Shown: positions 48,605 through 57,581, counted from the stretch's first letter. The stretch is 64,000 nucleotides of DNA from Myxococcus fulvus (GCF_900111765.1 NZ_FOIB01000001.1:1426001-1490000); one strand, 5' to 3'. Translations and numbers: made by a program. Notes: generated by a model from the sequence alone, not told the origin.

Positions 48605-49966
48605 TCAGTCGAACATGGCCCGGAGCGCGTCGCCCAGCGTCTCCACGCCCACCACGCGCAGCTTCGTGGCCTCCATGCGCCGGGCGCTGCCCGCGGGCAT
48701 CACCACCCGCTTGAAGCCCATCTTCGCCGCCTCGATGAGCCGGGGCTCCACCTGGCCCACCGCGCGCACCTCGCCGGCGAGGCCCACCTCGCCCAGCACC
48801 AGCGTGTGCGGGTCCAACGGCCGGTTCTGCAGGCTGCTCACCAGCGCCGCGCAGACGGCCAGGTCACACGCGGGCTCGTTGAGCTGCATGCCGCCCGCGA
48901 CGTTGACGAACAAGTCGCAGCCGACGAGGGGAATCTCCTCCTTCTTCTCCAGCACCGCGGCGAGCAGGGCCACGCGGTTGCTGTCCACGCCGATGGCGGT
49001 GCGCCGCGCGGTGCCGTAGCCGGTGGGGGCCACCAGCGCCTGCACCTCCACCAGCAGGGGGCGGGTGCCGTTGAGGGTGCTGGTGACGACGCTGCCGGAC
49101 TTGCCCGCGGGGCGCTCGGACAGGAAGAGGGCGGACGGGTCCGACACCTCCACCAGGCCCGCGCCCTTCATCTCGAAGACGCCAATCTCGTTGGTGGAGC
49201 CGAAGCGGTTCTTGTGCGCGCGCAGGATTCGGAACGGGTGGCCGCGCTCGCCCTCGAAGTAGAGGACGGTGTCCACCATGTGCTCGAGCACGCGGGGGCC
49301 CGCGATGGAGCCCTCCTTCGTCACGTGGCCCACGATGAAGGTGGGCACCCCCGTGCGCTTGGCGTAGGCCATCAGCCGCCCGGCCACCTCGCGCACCTGG
49401 GTGATGCTGCCCGGCGCGTTGCCCAGCTCCGGCAGGTACATGGTCTGGATGGAGTCCACCACCAGCGCGCGCGGCTGGAGCGCCTCCGCGGCGGCCAGCA
49501 CCCGCTCCGCGTCCGTCTCCGCGAACAGGTGGATGGCGTCCCCTTCGACGCGCAGCCGCTCGGCGCGCATCTTCGTCTGGCGCAGGCTCTCCTCGCCGGA
49601 GACGTAGAGCACCGCGCCCTGGCGCGCGAGCTTGTCCAGGGCCGCGAGCAGCAGCGTGGACTTGCCGATGCCCGGGTCGCCGCCCAAGAGGACGACGGAG
49701 CCCGCCACCACGCCGCCGCCCAGCACCCGGTCGAACTCGGCGATGCCGGTGCGCTGGCGCACCTCCACGTCACCGCTGACGTCCTTGAGCAGCATGGGCT
49801 TCGCCGCCCCGCCCGAGGCGCCCCAGGCCGGGCGCTTCTCGTCCTGCTTCGCCCCGGCTTCCTCGAGCAGCGAGCTCCATGCGCCACAGTCCGGGCACTT
49901 CCCCAGCCACTTCGCCGTCTGGTACCCGCACGCCTGGCAGGTGTAGTGCGTCTTCGCCTTCGCCAT
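48605..49966 (-). CDS. radA: DNA repair protein RadA
   Basis: 453 residues from the ATG at 49966, where the protein starts MAKAKTHYTCQACGYQTAKW. The N-terminal zinc finger (CQACG, CPDCG) leads to a RecA-type ATPase with Walker A GGDPGIGKSTLL, VLYVSGEES, the KNRFG motif (HKNRFGSTNEIGVFEM) and a Lon-protease-like C-terminal domain (VGLAGEVRAVGQVEPRLIEA). RadA extends strand exchange during recombination repair. The frame continues upstream to 50173 but lacks homology. Confidence 0.96.
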   Translation of the reverse strand: MAKAKTHYTCQACGYQTAKWLGKCPDCGAWSSLLEEAGAKQDEKRPAWGASGGAAKPMLLKDVSGDVEVRQRTGIAEFDRVLGGGVVAGSVVLLGGDPGIGKSTLLLAALDKLARQGAVLYVSGEESLRQTKMRAERLRVEGDAIHLFAETDAERVLAAAEALQPRALVVDSIQTMYLPELGNAPGSITQVREVAGRLMAYAKRTGVPTFIVGHVTKEGSIAGPRVLEHMVDTVLYFEGERGHPFRILRAHKNRFGSTNEIGVFEMKGAGLVEVSDPSALFLSERPAGKSGSVVTSTLNGTRPLLVEVQALVAPTGYGTARRTAIGVDSNRVALLAAVLEKKEEIPLVGCDLFVNVAGGMQLNEPACDLAVCAALVSSLQNRPLDPHTLVLGEVGLAGEVRAVGQVEPRLIEAAKMGFKRVVMPAGSARRMEATKLRVVGVETLGDALRAMFD

Positions 49967-50191
49967 GGGTCGGGTGTGTATCGCACTACCCTGACGTCGC
50001 CACGGGCGGACGAGCAGGCACGTCTGGAGAGCAGGCAGGCTTGGTGTCAAGACCCATGCCGTCGAGTTGTACGTTGGGGAGGGGCGACCCAGCTTCATTC
50101 CCACGGGCGGCGCGATGGGCGCTGACCCTCGCACAAGCCGGGTGGGCGCTACTGCGTGCGCCCCCTTCACCACTCACTGTGAGGTCGTGTC

Positions 50192-50458
50192 ATGGGGATC
50201 ATCGCTTTCCTGGTCATCGGTCTTCTCGCCGGTCTTCTCGCTCGGGCCCTGATGCCCGGCAACCAGTCCATGGGTCTGGTGGCCACGACGCTGCTGGGTA
50301 TCGTCGGCTCCTTCGTGGGTGGCTTCGTCGGCTCGCTGTTCCGCAGCGACGGCCGCGTCTTCGACCTGCACCCGTCCGGTCTGCTGTTCTCCGTGCTGGG
50401 CGCGCTCCTGGTCCTGTTCCTGGTGGGACTGGCCGGCCGGCGTCGCGTCCACGTCTGA
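50192..50458 (+). CDS. GlsB/YeaQ/YmgE family membrane protein (second)
   Basis: 88 residues. Same family as the 42336 protein: IAFLVIGLLAGLLARALMPG, LVATTLLGIVGSFVGGFVGS, GLLFSVLGALLVLFLVGLAG. It has a slightly longer polar loop (FRSDGRVFDLHPS). Stress-associated membrane protein of unknown action. It is divergent from radA and 172 bp upstream of bioB. Confidence 0.9.
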   Translation: MGIIAFLVIGLLAGLLARALMPGNQSMGLVATTLLGIVGSFVGGFVGSLFRSDGRVFDLHPSGLLFSVLGALLVLFLVGLAGRRRVHV

Positions 50459-50546
50459 CGCCAGCCCGCATGACATGAAGGGTGGAAGGCCGGCGCTCCA
50501 GGGTTCTCCTCGGGCGCCGGTCGTCCGTTCGGGGGTGGGAGGGCAG

Positions 50547-50578
50547 TCGTCAACCTGTTCTCGCTGAGTGGTTGACAA
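50547..50578 (+). promoter_or_regulatory. BirA operator (biotin box) upstream of bioB
   Basis: GTCAACC (50549-50555), a 14-bp spacer and GGTTGAC (50570-50576) form the bipartite palindrome bound by biotin-protein ligase/repressor BirA; the extended right half GGTTGACAA is perfect and the left half differs at one base. It ends 52 bp before the bioB ATG, so the bio operon is expected to be repressed when biotin is plentiful. Confidence 0.85.
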
Positions 50579-50630
50579 GTCTGCTCCGCCCGCGCACGTT
50601 CGCGCTCCTCTTACGTCTGTCGAGGAGCCC

Positions 50631-51659
50631 ATGTCCGACGTCGCCACCGAGTCCTTCCACGGCCATGCCCACCACGCCGAGCCCGCTCCCGAGGGAGTGG
50701 CGGTGCGGCACGACTGGACGCTGGCCGAGGTGCGGGCCGTCTACGCGCTGCCGCTGTTGGACCTGGTCCACCGGGCGCAGACGGTGCACCGCGCGGTGTT
50801 CCAGGACAACAAGGTGCAGCTGTGCTCGCTGCTCTCCATCAAGACGGGCGGGTGCTCGGAGGACTGCGCGTACTGCCCGCAGGCGGCGCGCTACAAGACG
50901 GGCGTCAAGGCGGAGAAGCTGATGGCGGTGCCGGAGGTGCTGGCCGCCGCCCAGAAGGCCCGCTCCGCGGGGGCTACGCGCTTCTGCATGGGCGCCGCGT
51001 GGCGCGAGGTGAAGGACGGCCCGCAGTTCGACAGCGTGCTGGAGATGGTGCGGGGCGTGCGCGAGCTGGGCATGGAAGCCTGCGCCACGCTCGGCATGCT
51101 GACGGACAGCCAGGCGAAGCGCCTGAAGGACGCGGGGCTGTCCGCGTACAACCACAACCTGGACACGTCACCGGAGCACTACGGGGACATCATCTCCACG
51201 CGCTTGTATGAGGATCGGCTGCGCACGCTGGGGCGGGTGCGGGACGCGGGCATCTCCGTGTGCTGCGGCGGCATCATCGGCCTGGGCGAGTCCGTGGATG
51301 ATCGCTGCAACCTGCTGCGCACGCTGGCCAATCAGGATCACCACCCGGAGTCGGTGCCCATCAACGCGCTGGTGGCGGTGGAGGGCACGCCGCTGGCGGA
51401 ACAGCCCCGGGTGGAGACGGTGGACATGGTGCGCACCATCGCCACCGCGCGCATCCTGATGCCCCAGTCGATGGTGCGGCTGTCCGCGGGCCGCCAGCAG
51501 ATGAACGAGGAGGCGCAGCTGCTGTGCATGATGGCGGGTGCGAACTCGCTGTTCTTCGGCGAGAAGCTGCTGACCACGGGCAACCCCGAGTACACCCAGG
51601 ACATGGCGCTCCTGGAGAAGGCCGGCATCCGTCCGCTGGAGCCGCGGCAGGACCGGTAG
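50631..51659 (+). CDS. bioB: Biotin synthase
   Basis: 342 residues from the ATG at 50631 (CGAGGAG upstream). A radical-SAM enzyme that inserts sulphur into dethiobiotin. The 4Fe-4S site is C-x3-C-x2-C in [13 protein letters not shown]. The second-cluster ligands are likely in ARFCMGA-like [19 protein letters not shown] and [14 protein letters not shown], and the Arg ligand in [10 protein letters not shown]. The N-terminus is extended by about 25 residues with several His ([10 protein letters not shown]). First gene of bioB-bioF-bioD, placed directly after a BirA box. Confidence 0.97.
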   Translation: MSDVATESFHGHAHHAEPAPEGVAVRHDWTLAEVRAVYALPLLDLVHRAQTVHRAVFQDNKVQLCSLLSIKTGGCSEDCAYCPQAARYKTGVKAEKLMAVPEVLAAAQKARSAGATRFCMGAAWREVKDGPQFDSVLEMVRGVRELGMEACATLGMLTDSQAKRLKDAGLSAYNHNLDTSPEHYGDIISTRLYEDRLRTLGRVRDAGISVCCGGIIGLGESVDDRCNLLRTLANQDHHPESVPINALVAVEGTPLAEQPRVETVDMVRTIATARILMPQSMVRLSAGRQQMNEEAQLLCMMAGANSLFFGEKLLTTGNPEYTQDMALLEKAGIRPLEPRQDR

Positions 51660-51671
51660 GGTGAGTGGGCC

Positions 51672-52865
51672 GTGAGTGATTCGACGCGCGACGTGGCCTC
51701 GGAGTGGGCGCGCGAGGACTTGTCGGCGCTGCAGGCGCGGGGGCTTCGGCGTGGGCTGGAGCCCCTGGACTCGGCGCAGGGGCCGGTGGTGACGATGGGG
51801 GGCGAGACGCTCGTCAACTTCTCGTCCAACGACTACCTGGGGCTCGCGGCGTCGGCGGCGGTGAGGGCGGCGGCCATCGCCGCGGTGGAGCGGTACGGCG
51901 TCGGCACGGGCGCGAGCCGGCTGGTGGTGGGCGACACCCTGGCGCATCACCGGTTGGAGGCGCGGCTCGCGGCGTTCGAGCGGGCGGAGGCGGTGCTGCT
52001 GTTCAACAGCGGCTACGCGGCGAACACGGGCATCCTCCCCGCGCTGGTGGGGCCGGGGGACGCGGTGTTCTCGGACGCGCTGAACCATGCGTCGCTGGTG
52101 GATGGGTGCCGGCTGTCGCGCGCGAAGGTCGTCGTGTACCCGCACGCGGACGTGGAGGTGCTCGGGAGCGCGCTCGCGTCAACGCCGGCCCGTCGCAAGC
52201 TGGTCGTCACGGACACGGTGTTCTCCATGGATGGGGACGTGGCGCCGCTGCGCGGAATCGTCGAGGGGTGTGAGGCGCATGGCGCCGCGCTGATGGTGGA
52301 CGAGGCGCACGCCACGGGGGTGCTCGGTGCGCGCGGCGCGGGCCTGTGCGAGGAGCTGGGGCTGGAGTCCCGGGTGGCGCTGCGCATGGGGACGCTGAGC
52401 AAGGCGCTGGGAGGGCAGGGGGCCTACGTGGCCACGTCGCGCGTGGTGGCGGACCTGCTCACGAGCCGGGCGCGGCCGTTCATCTTCTCCACCGCCCTGC
52501 CGGCGGCGCTGTGCGCGGCGGCGGAGGTGGCGGTGGACGCGGTGGAGAAGGACGTGGAGCTGCGCGAGCGGCTGTGGCGCAACATCCGTCGCTTCGCGGA
52601 GGGGTTGAGGGGCCTGGGCCTGCGCGCGGAGGCTCGCAGCGCGGTGTTCCCGGTCATCCTGGGCGAGCCCGAGCGCGCGCTGGACGCGGCGAGGCGGCTG
52701 CGCGAGGCGGGCGTGCTGGTGAAGGCCATCCGGCCTCCGACGGTGCCCGAGGGGACGAGCCGGCTGCGGTTCTGTCTGTCCGCGGGCCATACGCTGGGAC
52801 ACGTGGACCTCGCGCTGGAGGCGCTGCGGCACGTGGGCGTGCATGACCGTGGCACGTCGTGGTGA
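51672..52865 (+). CDS. bioF: 8-amino-7-oxononanoate synthase
   Basis: 397 residues from the GTG at 51672, 12 nt after bioB. A PLP enzyme that condenses pimeloyl-ACP/CoA with alanine. Family marks are [49 protein letters not shown] and [11 protein letters not shown]; the PLP Lys is in [15 protein letters not shown]. The length matches BioF. The C-terminus ends VHDRGTSW, and the stop precedes the bioD ATG by 46 bp. Confidence 0.96.
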   Translation: MSDSTRDVASEWAREDLSALQARGLRRGLEPLDSAQGPVVTMGGETLVNFSSNDYLGLAASAAVRAAAIAAVERYGVGTGASRLVVGDTLAHHRLEARLAAFERAEAVLLFNSGYAANTGILPALVGPGDAVFSDALNHASLVDGCRLSRAKVVVYPHADVEVLGSALASTPARRKLVVTDTVFSMDGDVAPLRGIVEGCEAHGAALMVDEAHATGVLGARGAGLCEELGLESRVALRMGTLSKALGGQGAYVATSRVVADLLTSRARPFIFSTALPAALCAAAEVAVDAVEKDVELRERLWRNIRRFAEGLRGLGLRAEARSAVFPVILGEPERALDAARRLREAGVLVKAIRPPTVPEGTSRLRFCLSAGHTLGHVDLALEALRHVGVHDRGTSW

Positions 52866-52911
52866 TGAGGTCCTCGCGGCCCACGAGGACGCGCCACGGA
52901 GACAACACCGC

Positions 52912-53586
52912 ATGAGCCGACCGTTCCAGATTTTCGTCACCGGCACGGACACGGGGGTGGGCAAGACGCAGGCCTCGCGCGCGCTCCTGTCCCTCCTCTC
53001 CGATGCGGGTCTGTCGCCCCAGGGCTTCAAGCCGTACGAGTCCGGCTGCGCCTCCCTGCGCGCGCCCGCCGACGCGCTCTCGCTGCGAGAGGCCGCGGGC
53101 AGCTCGCTCCCGCTGGACGTCCTGTGTCCGCACCGCTTCCGCCTGCCCGTGGCCCCGGGCGTGGCCGCCGCGCGCCTGGGCCGCGAGCCGGACTGGAAGA
53201 CCACCCTGGCCGCCTGGAGGCAGCTCAAGGGCGGCCCCGCCGTGGTGGAGGGCGCCGGCGGGCTCTTCGTCCCGCTGGACTCGCGCCACGACGTCATCGA
53301 CCTCATCCAGACGCTGCGACTGCCCGTGCTGCTGGTGGCGCGCGCGGGCCTGGGCACGCTCAACCACACCGCGCTGTCGCTCCAGGCGCTCGCCGCCCGG
53401 CGCATCCCCGTGCGCGCCGTGCTGCTGTCGCGGAGCACCTCGAACCGTGACGTCTCCGAGCGCGACAACCGCGCGCTGCTTCAGGCGCGCCACGGTGTTC
53501 CGGTGCTCGGACCGGTGCCGTTCGAGCCCGACGCGCGACGTCGGCACGCCGCGTTCCGCCGTGCCTTGCGCCCTCTGATGCCGTGA
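52912..53586 (+). CDS. bioD: Dethiobiotin synthetase
   Basis: 224 residues from the ATG at 52912 (CACGGAG upstream); an in-frame ATG at 52843 overlaps bioF and is less likely. A P-loop enzyme that closes the ureido ring: FVTGTDTGVGKTQASRAL is the ATP-binding loop, FKPYESGC binds DAPA, and VVEGAGGLFVPL the second nucleotide motif. Third gene of the biotin operon. The DAPA aminotransferase BioA is not in the window. Confidence 0.95.
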   Translation: MSRPFQIFVTGTDTGVGKTQASRALLSLLSDAGLSPQGFKPYESGCASLRAPADALSLREAAGSSLPLDVLCPHRFRLPVAPGVAAARLGREPDWKTTLAAWRQLKGGPAVVEGAGGLFVPLDSRHDVIDLIQTLRLPVLLVARAGLGTLNHTALSLQALAARRIPVRAVLLSRSTSNRDVSERDNRALLQARHGVPVLGPVPFEPDARRRHAAFRRALRPLMP

Positions 53587-53593
53587 GCGCCGG

Positions 53594-53609
53594 GGCCGAG
53601 AATTCGGCC
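53594..53609 (+). terminator. Small hairpin after bioD
   Basis: GGCCGA-GAAT-TCGGCC, 6-bp stem, 8 nt after the bioD stop. It may attenuate transcription into the next two genes, but is short. Confidence 0.3.
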
Positions 53610-53717
53610 TCCCGCGCGTTCGGCCGGACGGACGGGTGCTACAGGTCGCGCAAGTTTTCGGGTGACGCGGCCGTGAAATGGACGGGCCGATTTTTCCGCG
53701 CGAGAAAGCCGTCACGA

Positions 53718-53996
53718 ATGGCGGACATCATCGACCTCACGTTCCTCGCGGACGTCCGACGCTTCTTCCACAAGCTCATCGACCAGAGGGGGCTGTCCTA
53801 CTTCCTCCAGAAGGACGGGGCTCGGCTGTTCCACATCGAGCCCACCAAGGTGGAGCTCGTCCTCCGTACCGCCCTGCGAGCCAGGGACCCGGAGCTTCCC
53901 AGGCCTCATGAGAAGGCCATCGAGCACTGCCGCAAGGAAGTGCGCCGCGAGCTCATCCGCCGCGTCGCCAACGCCATGCTGCAGACGGGGCTGTGA
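53718..53996 (+). CDS. 92-residue cytoplasmic protein of unknown function
   Basis: ATG at 53718, stop overlapping the next gene as GTGA. Protein MADIIDLTFLADVRRFFHKL..., mostly helical and charged, with GLSYFLQKDGARLFHIEPTK and a C-terminal amphipathic helix (CRKEVRRELIRRVANAML). No membrane helix, no known domain. It is 131 bp behind bioD and translationally coupled to the aminotransferase, so it probably belongs to the same pathway or complex. The start lacks a strong ribosome binding site; the frame upstream to 53583 is not conserved-looking. Confidence 0.7.
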   Translation: MADIIDLTFLADVRRFFHKLIDQRGLSYFLQKDGARLFHIEPTKVELVLRTALRARDPELPRPHEKAIEHCRKEVRRELIRRVANAMLQTGL

Positions 53997-55165
53997 GCCG
54001 CTTCTCCCTCCGCTCGGACTTCTCCCGCACCCCGAATCCACTGGCGGAAGCGCTCGCCGGGCTCCGCGCCCAGGGCCTCCCCCCGCTGGACCTCACGGTT
54101 TCAAACCCCACCCGCGTGGGGCTCCCGGCGCCCGACGCCGGCGCGCTCCACCCTCCCGGCGCCTTCGATTACGCGCCGGAAGCACTCGGCCTCCCCTCGG
54201 CTCGCGAGGCGGTGGCCGGGTACCTCCGCTCCCGGGGCACCGCCGTCTCCCCGGAGCACCTGGTGCTCAGCGCGAGCACCAGCGAGTCCTACGGCTGGCT
54301 CTTCAAGCTCTTGTGCGAGCCGGGTGACGACGTCCTCGTCCCCGCGCCCTGCTACCCCCTCTTCGAGCACCTGGCGCGTCTGGAGGCCGTCCAGACGCGC
54401 TCCTACCGCCTTCCGCTCGCGCACGGCTTCGGCCTGGACGCGGGCGAGGTGGAGGCGGCCCTCGGCCCGCGCACCCGCGCCGTGCTCATCATCAACCCCG
54501 GCAACCCCACCGGCCACTTCCTGCACGAGGGCGAACTGGCCGCGCTCGCCGACGTCTGCGCGCGCCACCGCCTGGCCCTCATCAGCGACGAGGTGTTCGC
54601 CGATTACGCCTGGGCCCCGGCGCCCGGCCGCGTGATGACGGTGGCCGGCCGCGCGCTGCCCATGCCCACCTTCAGCCTGTCCGGCCTGTCCAAGGTGGCG
54701 GGCCTGCCCGGCCTGAAGCTCGGGTGGATGCACGTGGGCGGACCCGACGCCGCGCGCGACGAGGCCCTGGCCCGCCTGGAGTGGGTGGCGGACACGTACC
54801 TGTCCGTGGCCACCCCCGTGCAACTCGCGCTGCCCCGGCTGCTCGCCCACGCCCCCGTGTTCCAACAGGCGCTGCTCGAGCGCGTGCGCGCCAACCGCGA
54901 GCACCTCGCAAGGGCCCGTCCCCCGGGCGCGACGTGGGACGTGCTGCCCGCGCACGGAGGCTGGAGCGCGGTGCTGCGGATTCCGAGGGAGCCGGGCGAG
55001 GAGGCCATGTGCCTTGCCCTGCTGGAGGCGGGGGTGCTCGTCCAGCCCGGCTACTTCTACGACTTCGGCGGAGGCGCGTTCCTGGTGCTCTCGCTGCTCA
55101 CTCCGCCCGAGGACTTCATCGCCGCCCTGGCGCCGCTGACGCGGGTGCTCGGGGCGGCGGGGTAG
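53993..55165 (+). CDS. Class I/II PLP-dependent aminotransferase
   Basis: 390 residues from the GTG at 53993, which overlaps the previous stop (GTGA). Fold-type I aminotransferase: the substrate/PLP region NPGNPTGHF, ISDEVFADYAW, and the PLP Lys in SLSGLSKVAGLPGLKLGW. N-terminal DLTVSNPTRVGLP and AREAVAGYLRSRG fit aspartate-aminotransferase-like enzymes. The amino donor is unknown. It is not BioA, which is class III. The last 31 codons and the 3' flank are repeated in tandem just downstream. Confidence 0.92.
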   Translation: MSRFSLRSDFSRTPNPLAEALAGLRAQGLPPLDLTVSNPTRVGLPAPDAGALHPPGAFDYAPEALGLPSAREAVAGYLRSRGTAVSPEHLVLSASTSESYGWLFKLLCEPGDDVLVPAPCYPLFEHLARLEAVQTRSYRLPLAHGFGLDAGEVEAALGPRTRAVLIINPGNPTGHFLHEGELAALADVCARHRLALISDEVFADYAWAPAPGRVMTVAGRALPMPTFSLSGLSKVAGLPGLKLGWMHVGGPDAARDEALARLEWVADTYLSVATPVQLALPRLLAHAPVFQQALLERVRANREHLARARPPGATWDVLPAHGGWSAVLRIPREPGEEAMCLALLEAGVLVQPGYFYDFGGGAFLVLSLLTPPEDFIAALAPLTRVLGAAG

Positions 55166-55294
55166 CGCGCTCCCCCGGACGAGGGCGCGTTCCTGGTGCT
55201 CTCGCTGCTCACCCCGCCCGAGGACTTCATGGCCGCCCTGGCGCCGCTGACGCGGATGCTCGGGGCGGCGGGGTAGAGCGCTCCCCACGGACGC
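55073..55294 (+). repeat. 111-bp tandem duplication of the aminotransferase 3' end
   Basis: The gene end (from GGCGCGTTCCTGGTGCTCTC, through TAG at 55163-55165 and a few bases beyond) is repeated 111 bp further on, with its own TAG at 55274-55276. Over the roughly 90 coding bases the copies differ at three positions. 111 bp is 37 codons, so the second copy is in frame with the gene, separated only by the first TAG. Confidence 0.95.
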
Positions 55295-55305
55295 GGGGAG
55301 CGCTC
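55276..55305. terminator. Two-way terminator between aminotransferase and lipoprotein genes
   Basis: GAGCGCTCCCC (55276-55286) and GGGGAGCGCTC (55295-55305) make a perfect 11-bp stem with an 8-nt loop, followed by GTTCT. It sits between convergent genes. Confidence 0.75.
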
Positions 55306-55326
55306 GTTCTACTCACGGGCGCTTCT

Positions 55327-56763
55327 TCAGTCCGCGGCCGGAGCGATGAGCTCCACCGTCTGGAAGGTGCCGTCGACAATCTGGAACAGCTCGTACTCGG
55401 ACGGGGCCTCGCCCGTGGCATCGAAGTCCAGGGGGCCGCTGGCGCCCTGCACGTTGATGAACTTGCCCGCGCTGATTTCGCCGCGCGCCTCGGTGAAGCG
55501 GCTGAAGCCCAGCGCGTAGGTGGTCGCCGGGGTGGCCGGAGGAGGCGTCACCTTGGCCAGGCCCTGGGCGATGCGGTCACCGGTGATGGGCTGCGGGTTG
55601 TTGACCTCCGCGCCCGCCGCGAACGCCGCGCCCAGCGCCACCAGGTACATGGAGTCGTACGCGTGCGCCGTGAAGGAGAACTGGCCCGGGTCCGTGCCGT
55701 TGTACGCCGTGCGGAAGCGCTCCTTGAACGTGGTGTAGACGGCGTCACCCGGACGCGCCTGCGCGGGCGCGGTGCCGTAGGCGCCCTCGACGATGCCCTT
55801 CGAGGTGCCCAGCGACGTGATGAGGTTGGAGTCCTTGCTCGCGTCCGTGAAGAAGTAGCGCTGGCTGGTGCGGCCCTGCGCGGCGGCCTGGGTGATGATC
55901 TTCGCGTTGTCCTCGGAGAAGCCCATCATCACCGCGATGCTCGGCCCCGGGTTGGTCGCCAGGTGCGTCACGGCCGCGCTGACGTCGCCGTTGCGCGCGT
56001 AGAACGCGGAGGAGGGCGTCCGGCCGTTGCTCACCCGACCGAGCACGGTGTCGAACAGGCCCTGACCGTAGGCGTCGTTCACGTAGACCAGGCTCACCGT
56101 GGTGGTGTCGGCGAAGGGGCGCTGGTCCCCGCTCACCGCGCGCACGTTGCTGACCAGGTCCGCGATGATGCGGCCCTGCAGCCGGTCCGACGGCGCCGTG
56201 CGCCACACCAGGCCCGCCTCACCGGACGCCGCCGTCTTGTCGCTCAGCGTCCCGATGTCGGGGCTGGTCGCCGTGTGCGTCATCAAGAGCACGTTGCGCG
56301 GAATGGTGATGGTGCTGATGGCGATGGTCTGCGCGCTGCCCGAGGAGAAGATGGCGGGCACGCCGCGCTCCGTCACCAGCCACTCGGCCTGCTCGCGAGC
56401 CCGGGCGGGCTCCGAGCGCGTGTCGCAGATGAGCAGATTGAACCGCCGGCCGCCCACGCCCTCGCGCTCGTTGATCTCCCCCAACGCCAGCTTGAGCGCG
56501 TTGAGCGCCTGCCGCTCCGACACGTCCTCGCCGCCGGACGTCGTCAGGGGCAGCGCCGCGCCCAGGACGATGGGGTTGCCCGTGGTGGGGCCCACCACCT
56601 CGCCGCAGCCCTCCGGCTGGGGCAGGCAGAAGCCGCCCGAGGAGCACACCTGGTTGGTGTCGCAGTCCGCGCTGGTCTCGCACTCGTCGAGCCCGCCCGC
56701 GGTGGTGAAGCTGCAGCCGGCCAGGAGCGCCGCGCAGCACGACATGAGTCGCAGGGTCTTCAT
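55327..56763 (-). CDS. Leu/Ile/Val-binding-type lipoprotein with Cys-rich N-terminal module
   Basis: 478 residues. Lipobox LLAGC (C17), then a Cys-rich stretch (residues 28-53: DECETSADCDTNQVCSSGGF, with more Cys after) of the kind found at the N-termini of myxobacterial surface lipoproteins. The rest is a type I periplasmic binding fold of the branched-chain amino-acid/receptor family: VLGAALPLTTSGG, ALNALKLALGEINER, VYVNDAYGQGLFDTV, YGTAPAQARPGD, TAHAYDSMYLVALG. No ABC permease or ATPase is adjacent, so it may be a receptor or sensor rather than a transport component. It is coupled (TGATG) to the TPR gene upstream. Confidence 0.88.
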   Translation of the reverse strand: MKTLRLMSCCAALLAGCSFTTAGGLDECETSADCDTNQVCSSGGFCLPQPEGCGEVVGPTTGNPIVLGAALPLTTSGGEDVSERQALNALKLALGEINEREGVGGRRFNLLICDTRSEPARAREQAEWLVTERGVPAIFSSGSAQTIAISTITIPRNVLLMTHTATSPDIGTLSDKTAASGEAGLVWRTAPSDRLQGRIIADLVSNVRAVSGDQRPFADTTTVSLVYVNDAYGQGLFDTVLGRVSNGRTPSSAFYARNGDVSAAVTHLATNPGPSIAVMMGFSEDNAKIITQAAAQGRTSQRYFFTDASKDSNLITSLGTSKGIVEGAYGTAPAQARPGDAVYTTFKERFRTAYNGTDPGQFSFTAHAYDSMYLVALGAAFAAGAEVNNPQPITGDRIAQGLAKVTPPPATPATTYALGFSRFTEARGEISAGKFINVQGASGPLDFDATGEAPSEYELFQIVDGTFQTVELIAPAAD

Positions 56764-57581
56764 CAGAAGCTGACCTCCAGACCCGCGCCGGTGCCACGAG
56801 GCGCCAGGGTCATCCGGACCTCGCCTTCCGCCGGGGGGCCGTCTTTCGGATACAGGATGATGGCGGTGATGGCGCCGGCCAGGCCCACGCCGAAGCCGAT
56901 GTCCGCGAGCAGCGCCTTGGTCTTCGTGTTGTCCGCGAAGGTCTGCTTGGTGTCCTCGGTGCGGGCCGCGTCGAACTTCTCGCGCTCGTCACGGGCCTGC
57001 AGGCCGAACAGCACGCCCGCGCCCACGCCCAGCACCGCCACGCCGCCCACCGCGTAGGCGGCGATCTTCTGGCGCTGGTAGGACTTGATGGCCCGGTCCA
57101 GCTCCGCCTGGCGCTGGCGCAGGTTCTCCTCCTCGGCGCGCTGCGCGGCCAGCTGCTCCTCCTCCGCGCGCTTCTTCGCCGCCTCCGCCTCGCCCTGCAG
57201 CTTCTGGCGCTCGGCCTCCGCGGACGCCTGGGCCTGGTTCTCCTTGTCGAGCAGCAGCCGCAGCTTGTCGATGCTGCGCGCGCTGCGCTTGAGCAGCGCC
57301 GGGTCCGTGCCCTCGGTGTTGCCCACGTATTGCTGGTACCAGGAGAGCGCCTCGCGCAAATCCCCGGCGTTCTCCAGCGCCACGGCGATGTTGAAGATGA
57401 GCCGCGGGTTGGGCTGGGCCTCGTGGGCCTTCTTCAGCGCGTCCGCGGCCTCCTGGTACTTGCCGGCTTGATACAGCCGCTCGCCCTCCTTGATGAGGGC
57501 CGCTGGATTCTTGGCGCGCTGGGCGAACGCCACCGGGGGCGACAGCGCGAGGGCCGCCGACAATACGAAGACCAGTCTCAT
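56763..57581 (-). CDS. Exported TPR protein with coiled coil and two membrane helices
   Basis: 272 residues from the ATG at 57581. Signal peptide ending AFAQ. TPR-like repeats at 25-110 (GERLYQAGKYQEAADALKKA, NIAVALENAGDLREALSWY). Then a Glu/Ala-rich coiled coil (about 115-165) and hydrophobic helices near 173-193 and 222-244. This arrangement is common in myxobacterial envelope proteins. The lipoprotein at 55327 begins in its stop codon (TGATG), so the two are one operon and likely act together. Confidence 0.8.
   Translation of the reverse strand: MRLVFVLSAALALSPPVAFAQRAKNPAALIKEGERLYQAGKYQEAADALKKAHEAQPNPRLIFNIAVALENAGDLREALSWYQQYVGNTEGTDPALLKRSARSIDKLRLLLDKENQAQASAEAERQKLQGEAEAAKKRAEEEQLAAQRAEEENLRQRQAELDRAIKSYQRQKIAAYAVGGVAVLGVGAGVLFGLQARDEREKFDAARTEDTKQTFADNTKTKALLADIGFGVGLAGAITAIILYPKDGPPAEGEVRMTLAPRGTGAGLEVSF

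Noticed and set aside
49967..50173. 69-residue N-terminal extension of RadA
   Set aside because: The open frame continues upstream, but the RadA family starts at the zinc-finger segment encoded from the ATG at 49966.
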